A stretch of 64,000 bases of DNA, taken from contig JAKVOG010000001.1 in NCBI GenBank assembly GCA_022482925.1, positions 62,001 to 126,000 on the forward strand, read 5' to 3'. Every line of letters starts with the position of its first letter. Position 1 is the stretch's first letter. This stretch comes from Selenomonas sp. (GTDB lineage: Bacteria > Bacillota > Negativicutes > Selenomonadales > Selenomonadaceae). Shown in pieces: positions 58,135 through 64,000 of the stretch. Under the pieces are notes generated by a model. The model was not told the DNA's origin. It was given only the letters and a program-made list of their open reading frames with translations, and did not search any database. Made by a program: the position numbers and the translations under genes.

Positions 58135-58985
58135 TCAATCCTGACACTTACGGATTACTTTCGCAATGTGGATCATCAGATAGAACTGCTCATCTCCGCT
58201 GACCGCATAACGGTATTTCTTCGCGATGAAAGGCACGATCTTCTCCACACAGAGATGCGCCTGCTGATACTTCTGCTGCACCATCTGCTCCATCTCTTCA
58301 TCGATGTCATCCTGAGGCGGCTTGATTCCACTGAACATGCGCTGTGCAAAGAATTTCAGATGCGTGATGAAACGGAAATACTGCAGCGATTCCTTGGAGA
58401 ACTCGATGTTGCATGACAGCCGCACGATATTCGAGACTTCATCGATCAGCTTCACGATCTTATCCGCCATCGGCTGCTTCAGGTCCATCTGCGCATCAAT
58501 GAGATGCATCGCGATGAATCCCTGCCTCATCCTCCGGCATATCCACATCGAAACTGCGCATCGATCATCGTCAGCGCTTTCTCCGCGATTGCGAACTCCT
58601 TCGGATAGAACCGGCGCGTCTCCCAGAGCATCATGTTCCGGATCGGAATATTCTCCCGGATCCGGGTCACTGCCATGTGGATATGATCCGTCAGGGAGAT
58701 ATAGCTGCTTTCGTTGAGCCTGGTCCCCAGTTCCTTCTCGGCCATGTCGATGATGGCATTGCTCGCATCCAGATAATCGAGCGACAGGTCCGGCCAGGAG
58801 TTCCTTGAACTTTCTCCAGCATCTCATGATCGCTCAGACGGTATACCCTTGTCCAGCTGATTCTCCGGCACATCATCACCGTTGTGCTTGCCAAAGGCGA
58901 TGCCGCGTCCCATAGCGACGACTTCCCGTCCCTCGGCATCATTGGTCACGATTACATTGTTATTCAATATTTTTTTGATCTGCAC
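58135..58985 (-). pseudogene. BglG/LicT-family antiterminator, five single-base frameshifts
   Basis: An RNA-binding antiterminator controlled by PTS phosphorylation. The CAT RNA-binding domain starts at GTG 58985 after GGGGGAAATTATC and reads VQIKKILNNNVIVTNDAEGR, then MGRGIAFGKHNGDD. Two PRD regulatory domains follow, with phosphorylation-type His in SLTDHIHMAV and in FIAMHLIDAQ, FRFITHLKFFAQRM. The frame is broken near 58850, 58810, 58798, 58550 and 58530; each break is repaired by removing one base, which yields 281 aa, the normal length. With the shifts taken literally only the CAT domain would be made. It heads the locus and has its own RAT leader. Confidence 0.85.
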
Positions 58986-59049
58986 GATAATTTCCCCCAA
59001 AATCCCCAGTGCATAAAAAAAAGCAAAACAACACAACAGCCTCCGCTGC

Positions 59050-59082
59050 TATGCTTGTTCTGCCTTCATCATTGTATACATA
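59050..59082 (-). other. ten-codon open frame with strong ribosome site in the bglG leader
   Basis: ATG 59082 follows TTTTTGGAGGGAATTTT and encodes MYTMMKAEQA before a stop. The site lies between the RAT and the bglG GTG start. The same TTTTGGAGG-spacing-ATG block precedes the porin and PTS genes directly, so this may be a leader peptide or the relic of a start site. A short hairpin AGCAGC-GGAG-GCTGTT and U-rich tract follow. Confidence 0.4.
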
Positions 59083-59115
59083 AAATTCCCTCCAAAAATA
59101 GCGACTGCTTTTTCG

Positions 59116-59145
59116 AAGGTTTGGCCAACTCAATGTCACCATCCA
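59116..59145 (-). promoter_or_regulatory. RAT site of bglG
   Basis: A 30-nt site identical to the porin copy (starts TGGATGGTGACATTGAGTTG on the minus strand), about 70 bases downstream of the promoter and 130 bases before the bglG start, implying self-regulation by antitermination. Confidence 0.82.
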
Positions 59146-59215
59146 AACGTCGACGCACGGGCCCCCGCCTGTGCCTTTGTCTGAAAAAATACGAAATACT
59201 TCTAAACTAGAAACA

Positions 59216-59244
59216 AGTATAGCATAACTATACGTTCCTGTCAA
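59216..59244 (-). promoter_or_regulatory. promoter of bglG
   Basis: TTGACA (59239-59244) and TATACT (59216-59221) with a 17-base spacer on the minus strand, followed by the bglG leader with its RAT site. Confidence 0.82.
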
Positions 59245-59305
59245 AATTAAAATGATGCAGCAAACGGCTTCCAGCTTCGCAGCCTCCTGCCACTGGAAAG
59301 CAAAA

Positions 59306-59336
59306 CAACTCAAATCCGTCCATGAGATTTGAGTTG
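59306..59336 (-). terminator. terminator after the first autotransporter
   Basis: CAACTCAAATC and its complement form an 11-bp stem on the minus strand with a U-rich end, 30 bases after the autotransporter stop codon. The stem is shared with 52558-52600. Confidence 0.82.
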
Positions 59337-59366
59337 AATGCAAAGATCTTATTTCATTGTCTGCCT

Positions 59367-62300
59367 TTAGAAGCTCCACCTTGCTCCAAGGTTGAACTGG
59401 AGGTTGCTCTTGATTTCGCCGAAGTATTTGCTGCACTCACCATAGACCATGCAGTTCTGCCCGGCGCGTACGGTGCCGCCCAGGACCAGCTCGGCCCAGT
59501 CGCGCGCGATGTCCTGGCTGTAGCTGCGGCTCAGGCTGCTGTCACTGCCGGTCATAGTGATCCCGCTGCCGAAGTCATGATACCAGCTCGCCTTGAAGTA
59601 GAGGCTGCTGCCGCCGAAGTCCCGGCCAAGGGCTGCGCCCAGACGGGTGAGGGCCTTGTTCTGCGCCCCGAGGTCCACATGCAGGCCGGTGCTTGTCGTG
59701 TAGTCCGCCCCCTGGATGCGTCCGAGGAGGAGCTCGGCCTGCGGCTCGACGTAGCTGCCGCCGCCCAGCCCGTAGCGCCGGCCATACTCACCGCTCACGC
59801 TGTACGCCCAGCTGCTGTAGTCGCCGTGGCTCGGGTTCGCGGTCTGGGTGAGGTTCACGTCGTCCATGAATTTGCCCGCCTTGAGGATAACATCGTAGTA
59901 GCTGCCATTCTGGCGGATGCCGGTCTGGTAGAAGCTCAGCGTGCTTTCCTTCAGGTCACCGCTGCCCAGCTCATAATGTCCACTGCCAGTAGCGTAGGAG
60001 ACGGCCCCGCCGCGATAGGTGCGCTCATGACTGCCCGTCAGCACCCGGTCATAGCCGGCCTGCCCGAGGTTGTAGTCCACCTTGCTTTCCCCCTGCTCGG
60101 CCTCACCCTTGTTCCAGCGCGCCCAGGCGCCAGCCTCTGCCGGTTCCGCTGCGCGCAGCTCGCCCATGCGCCGCGAGAGGCTGTTCGCTTCCTTGAGCCA
60201 GAAGCTGTTCATGCCGGCACGGTCCTGCTCAGCCGTGCGCACCGCGCCCGAGGCAATCTCAGGCTGCATATTCGTGATCTTATAGGAGGTCAGATACCAC
60301 TGATTGTCCGTATCCTTCGTGAATTCAGGCACATAGTCGTAGAGGTTGTACGTGTCCTTCACGCCGGTCACCGTCGTTACGTTCGCCGCGCCAGCACCGC
60401 TCACGACGAGAGCCTTGCCGGTCAGCGTGCTGTCGTTGGTGAGCCCCTTCGTATTGAAGTACGGATCGTATTCCACATCGATGTTCAGGTCCGTCGTGCT
60501 GGAAGATGCGCCGAGGCTGAGCTGATCGGCATTGCCATTCGCGAGGTCCGCGTTGATGCAGAGGATGCCGCCGTTGCCGCTCAGGCTGTCGATCGTAAGC
60601 GTGCGCCAATCCGCCGCGCGCGTAGCATTGTCCCAGGTCAGGTCGATGACGCCGCTGTCTTTGAGGGTGAGCGCCGCGACATAGTCCTGCGTGGTGGTGT
60701 ATTTCGCAGAATCATACCAAAAGGTGCCATTGCGGTCATCGAACACCGGCTGCCAGACCGCGCCGTTTTCGATGATGATGTTGTTCGTACCATCGACGGC
60801 AACGATATTGCCCTGCAGCCAGGAGCCGCTGCCGTCGAGAATGATATCGTTCGTGCCGCTGTCATATGCCACAACATCGCCCGTGAGCTTTACGGTCTTG
60901 CCCAGGCTGCTCGTTCCGTCCGTTGTGTTGATATAGGTCGCGGCTGTCCCACTGGTCTCTATAGCAGCCGCAAGCTTAAGATTGGTGCCGGTATTGCTCA
61001 CCGCTGTTGTCAGCGTCACATCACCACCGACCTTAGTCGTACCACCGATATTATCGATTCCAATAGCCTGTGTGGAATTCTCATCACTGCTGCCCGCACC
61101 CTCAGCGGCCACATTCGCTATGAGATTGCCCGTGATGGTCAGGTCATGATTGACAGAGATTCCTTCGGCTTTTGCATTTTGCATCGCACTCGCTGTGGCC
61201 TTGACGCTCTTGAGGTTCACACTGCCATTGATCGTGGTCGTGCCACCATTACCATCAGTGATGCCATAGGCTGAAGCCGACACATCGCCATCGCCCGCTC
61301 CCCCCTTGCCGTCAACGGCACTGACCTCCATGGTCAGGTCTCCGTTGACGGTACCAACATTCACCAGGCCATAGGCTGAAGCTGACACACCGTTATTGGC
61401 CGCTGTTCCCAGGGCCGTGCCGCCGATCGCACAGACCGTGAGGTCCAGGTTCCCGTTGACCGTAGTGACCCTTTCCAGGCCAAAGGCATTAGCCGTGGCA
61501 GATTCTTTATTTACATCCCCCTCTGTGCCAGCTATGCCGCCTTTGGCTGTAACGGTAATGCTGTGCGTGTTCGTCCCGCCAGCCTTCCCCAGGGTTACAT
61601 CTCCTAAATGCACACCATAGGCATAGGCCGTCGCGTTGGTTACGGCATTGGCCGCAGCGGTGCCGCCGTCGGCGGTCACGTTCAGCGTGACGTTGCCATC
61701 AACAACCACTATACCGCCCACATCAACCCCATTGGCGACCACGTGGGCCGAATTGCCGGCAGCCACAGCCGCCGTCACGTTCGCCTTGAAATCGCCATGG
61801 ATGATCAGATCATTACCAACAAGTGCGCCATAGGCTGATGCTGTCGCCATGGTGTTCGTCACACTCGCGATAGCCTCGCTCGTAAGGTTCACGCTGCCGT
61901 TGATTGTGGTGATATTGTCCAGATTCTCAATGCCATAGGCTTCGACTGGAGCGGCCAATTGACTTTTCCCTGTTCCCAGGTACGTGCCGCCAACCGCACT
62001 GGCAGCGATAGTCAGGTCACCGTTGACCGTAGTGACCTCCCGCAGGCCAGTGGCACTAGTCGCGGCATCAACCGTCTGCGCATTACCCACACCAGCCGTA
62101 CCACCGGTCGCTGTGACCGTAAAGCTGCTCGTCGTACCGGCCTTCCCCAGCGTCAGGCTGCCAGTTGATTTCTCATTATAGGCTCCAAAGGCCCAGGCAG
62201 AGGCAACCGAAGTGCTGTCCGTGCTCGCAGCCGTACCGCCGACAGCCGTCGCCGTGACCGTCAGCGGGCTGTCCACCGTAAGTGCTGTACCAGAATTCCG

Positions 62301-62789
62301 GATACCACAGGCTATTGCGGATCGGTCTGCCTTGCCCGATCCGGAATACGTTCCACCTGCAGCCTCGGCCGTCAGCGTGATCGTGTCCGTGCCAGTATTC
62401 TGCACGGTCAGCGTGGCAGTATTCCTTATGCCATAGGCCACAGCAGTAATCGCTGCATCATCCCCTGAGTACTTGCCGCCCACGGTCAGCGTCGGCTTCG
62501 CCCCCCCCAGATAAAGCGTGGCCGCATCCGTCGTATAAACGCCATTCCAGACATACTCATTATCCGCTGTAGTATACAATGTAATAGTTTTACCCGATTC
62601 GGTCTCAACCTTCCCGCTCGTCACCGTAATCGCCGTATACGGGTCGCTCGCAGTATTCCCCGTCGTTACCGTTTGGTTTGCCGTCTGTTCGGCGGCCTGC
62701 ACAGCCGGCGATGCCAGCAGCGTGCTGCCTCCGAACAGGATTGCGTTCATGACGCACATCGTCAGCGTCTTGTTTCTCCAATATTTCAT
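59367..62789 (-). CDS. autotransporter (type V secretion) with repeat-rich passenger
   Basis: An 1140-aa surface protein. The signal peptide ends near SPAVQA (residue 33). The passenger, about 35-850, is low in bulky residues and built from repeated units of about 50 residues with the pattern 'TVNGDL..A...GGT......A.AYGL', consistent with a right-handed beta-helix. From about 870 (ARWNKGEAEQGESKVDYNLG) to the end (LGARWSF) is a C-terminal autotransporter barrel that inserts into the outer membrane; the final Phe fits. The frame is intact. Start: ATG 62789 after AGGAAGAAGGACGATACA. It might mediate adhesion or surface contact; no enzymatic motif is seen. Confidence 0.92.
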   Translation of the reverse strand: MKYWRNKTLTMCVMNAILFGGSTLLASPAVQAAEQTANQTVTTGNTASDPYTAITVTSGKVETESGKTITLYTTADNEYVWNGVYTTDAATLYLGGAKPTLTVGGKYSGDDAAITAVAYGIRNTATLTVQNTGTDTITLTAEAAGGTYSGSGKADRSAIACGIRNSGTALTVDSPLTVTATAVGGTAASTDSTSVASAWAFGAYNEKSTGSLTLGKAGTTSSFTVTATGGTAGVGNAQTVDAATSATGLREVTTVNGDLTIAASAVGGTYLGTGKSQLAAPVEAYGIENLDNITTINGSVNLTSEAIASVTNTMATASAYGALVGNDLIIHGDFKANVTAAVAAGNSAHVVANGVDVGGIVVVDGNVTLNVTADGGTAAANAVTNATAYAYGVHLGDVTLGKAGGTNTHSITVTAKGGIAGTEGDVNKESATANAFGLERVTTVNGNLDLTVCAIGGTALGTAANNGVSASAYGLVNVGTVNGDLTMEVSAVDGKGGAGDGDVSASAYGITDGNGGTTTINGSVNLKSVKATASAMQNAKAEGISVNHDLTITGNLIANVAAEGAGSSDENSTQAIGIDNIGGTTKVGGDVTLTTAVSNTGTNLKLAAAIETSGTAATYINTTDGTSSLGKTVKLTGDVVAYDSGTNDIILDGSGSWLQGNIVAVDGTNNIIIENGAVWQPVFDDRNGTFWYDSAKYTTTQDYVAALTLKDSGVIDLTWDNATRAADWRTLTIDSLSGNGGILCINADLANGNADQLSLGASSSTTDLNIDVEYDPYFNTKGLTNDSTLTGKALVVSGAGAANVTTVTGVKDTYNLYDYVPEFTKDTDNQWYLTSYKITNMQPEIASGAVRTAEQDRAGMNSFWLKEANSLSRRMGELRAAEPAEAGAWARWNKGEAEQGESKVDYNLGQAGYDRVLTGSHERTYRGGAVSYATGSGHYELGSGDLKESTLSFYQTGIRQNGSYYDVILKAGKFMDDVNLTQTANPSHGDYSSWAYSVSGEYGRRYGLGGGSYVEPQAELLLGRIQGADYTTSTGLHVDLGAQNKALTRLGAALGRDFGGSSLYFKASWYHDFGSGITMTGSDSSLSRSYSQDIARDWAELVLGGTVRAGQNCMVYGECSKYFGEIKSNLQFNLGARWSF

Positions 62790-62831
62790 TGTATCGTCCT
62801 TCTTCCTAAAATACTCTGTTCCCACATATAA

Positions 62832-64000
62832 TCAAAATGCCCACTGGGCACCGGCCTGGAACGTCACGCCCTGCTGCCTGCCCACCCAGCCGGTGAGGCC
62901 AAGATCGATCGTTACCGGTGATTTCGACGGTTTCACCTGCCAGCCGAGTTCCAGCATACCGCTGCTTCCCTTGAGACTCGGTGCCGGGGTGCTGAATCCT
63001 TTATAGCTCGCTCGTGCGTCACCGCCGAATTCGTACTGCCAGGCAGCTCCCGCATAGATTGAGGACTGGTCATTCACTACATGCGTATAGCGGCCGCCCA
63101 GATGCAGCCGATGGCTGTTCACCGCATCGAAATGATACGTCTCGCCACTCGAGAGGGTTGTGTCGGTACTACCCGTACGACCATAGAAATATTTGCCATA
63201 GAGATCGAGGCTGTCGCCATTCGCCAGTTTCCTCACCTGCCCTGCGCCAAGATGTGCGCCCCAGTAATTCGTTTTCGTATCATAGCTCACATGCCCATCA
63301 CGAGTACTGGTCGCGCCTTTGAGATCATAGCTCCGATAGTCTGACGTGGTATGTCCCATCCGCAAGCTGCCCTCATAGTAGCAGCCGTTATCCTGTTCTT
63401 CTCTCGCGAATAAGCCTGCACCGTAATAATGGGTATTGCCATCGCCACGTGTACCGTCATCGAGATGGGAGGTGTATCTGCCCGCACCATACTCGCACAC
63501 TGGACCGAAAAGCAGCCGTCCCGATGCCTGCTTGATTTCCCGTGCAAGCCCCAGCGTCATATTCTGCCCCTTCAGGTCCACATAGGAGCCTGTGTTCGCA
63601 CGCATGGCGCTGCCACCAGCTCCATAGAATGGCGCAAACTCCGAAACAGTCTTCCCGTCACTGCTTCTGGCTGCCTCCGTTGCACGGGCCATGCCTGTAC
63701 CGGCCAGGAAGTCGGCACCACCATTGAGGAAGGCCGCCTGCCCGCCACGCGTCTCTGCCAGGCTCTTGGTCTGCGGTTTAAGGACACCGCTCTCCACGTT
63801 CATCGTGAGGCTGTTGCTGTTCGCAGCCAGGCTCAATGCATAATCCATCGATACGCCCTTCGTCAGCGTGCCGCTCAGGGTCGTATCCGAGGTCTTGAGC
63901 GTCCCGTTGGTCGTAAGCAGCGTCACAGTGTCGCCAATAGCCAGTGATGAAACGCCCTCGGCATTGACGGTCACCGTAGTGCCGGTGAGGTCCGTAGTGC
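62832..64000 (-). CDS. autotransporter, C-terminal part (5' end beyond the window)
   Basis: At least 389 codons of a second autotransporter, open to the right edge without a start I can assign. The visible passenger end (TVTVNAEGVSSLAIGDTVTL) is beta-rich, then comes a linker (LAETRGGQAAFLNGGADFLA) and a full beta-barrel that ends LQVK-type segments and GAQWAF, with the C-terminal aromatic residue. It lies 42 bases upstream of the first autotransporter in the same direction, so they are probably co-transcribed, but the two barrels differ in sequence and are not a recent duplication. Confidence 0.9.
   Translation of the reverse strand, partial: TTDLTGTTVTVNAEGVSSLAIGDTVTLLTTNGTLKTSDTTLSGTLTKGVSMDYALSLAANSNSLTMNVESGVLKPQTKSLAETRGGQAAFLNGGADFLAGTGMARATEAARSSDGKTVSEFAPFYGAGGSAMRANTGSYVDLKGQNMTLGLAREIKQASGRLLFGPVCEYGAGRYTSHLDDGTRGDGNTHYYGAGLFAREEQDNGCYYEGSLRMGHTTSDYRSYDLKGATSTRDGHVSYDTKTNYWGAHLGAGQVRKLANGDSLDLYGKYFYGRTGSTDTTLSSGETYHFDAVNSHRLHLGGRYTHVVNDQSSIYAGAAWQYEFGGDARASYKGFSTPAPSLKGSSGMLELGWQVKPSKSPVTIDLGLTGWVGRQQGVTFQAGAQWAF

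Noticed and set aside
59322-61274. A 650-codon open frame on the plus strand
   Set aside because: Antisense to the first autotransporter, whose frame has a signal peptide and a barrel; the plus frame is a by-product of GC bias.

Overview
The window comes from a diderm Firmicute of the Negativicutes, most likely the Selenomonadaceae (Selenomonas/Mitsuokella-like). Firmicute signs are a T-box leader, strong AGGAGG ribosome sites, BglG/RAT antitermination and the glgC/glgD pair. Outer-membrane signs are two autotransporters with C-terminal aromatic beta-barrels and a porin with an S-layer-homology (SLH) domain. A PTP-like phytase is also typical of this group. Genus is an inference; no rRNA or tRNA gene is visible.

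Layout. 1-3.2 kb: divergent serine genes serA (cut by the left edge, behind a T-box) and serC. 3.3-7.6 kb: a DeoR regulator, a 50-aa orphan resembling an XRE-antitoxin N-terminus, a DUF4127 protein and two small-operon genes. 7.8-20.2 kb: one glycogen operon, glgC-glgD-glgP-glgB-glgA plus a GH13-GH77 fusion; GlgB carries a histone-H1-like Lys/Thr/Ala tail. 20.5-22.1 kb: a cleanly delimited ISL3-family insertion sequence with 8-bp target duplications. 22.2-26.4 kb: a Tat-type amidase, a second DeoR regulator and a cellobiose-type PTS EIIC fused to an EAL domain. 26.5-33.4 kb: remains of a rhamnose operon (rhaB, rhaA and rhaM cut down by deletions, rhaD intact), an ABC exporter and a damaged AmmeMemoRadiSam locus. 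33.6-41.7 kb: an amino-acid permease, yigZ, and an abg-like cluster (DcuC-type transporter, M20D amidohydrolase, LysR, unknown protein, carbamoylase-like M20 enzyme). 42-48.8 kb: a gamma carbonic anhydrase, a cobalt/nickel ECF transporter, a PTP-like phytase, and about 1 kb without genes that holds two tandem structured RNA-like modules and large inverted repeats. 48.8-59.2 kb: a beta-glucoside locus. 59.3-64 kb: two tandem autotransporters, the second cut by the right edge.

How the genes work together. In the beta-glucoside locus a BglG antiterminator, an SLH porin, a secreted GH3 beta-glucosidase, a secreted esterase, a PTS EIIBCA and a GH1 6-phospho-beta-glucosidase form an uptake route across two membranes. 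Four nearly identical 30-nt ribonucleic antiterminator (RAT) sites lie before bglG, the porin and the PTS gene (two copies), so one sugar signal probably opens the outer-membrane and inner-membrane steps together.

Caution. Eight genes between 31 and 59 kb have broken frames. I count about 19 single-base insertions against one deletion, mostly outside homopolymers and with no nonsense substitution. That looks more like uncorrected insertion-type sequencing error than decay. The multi-hundred-base deletions in the rha operon cannot be explained this way and look real.
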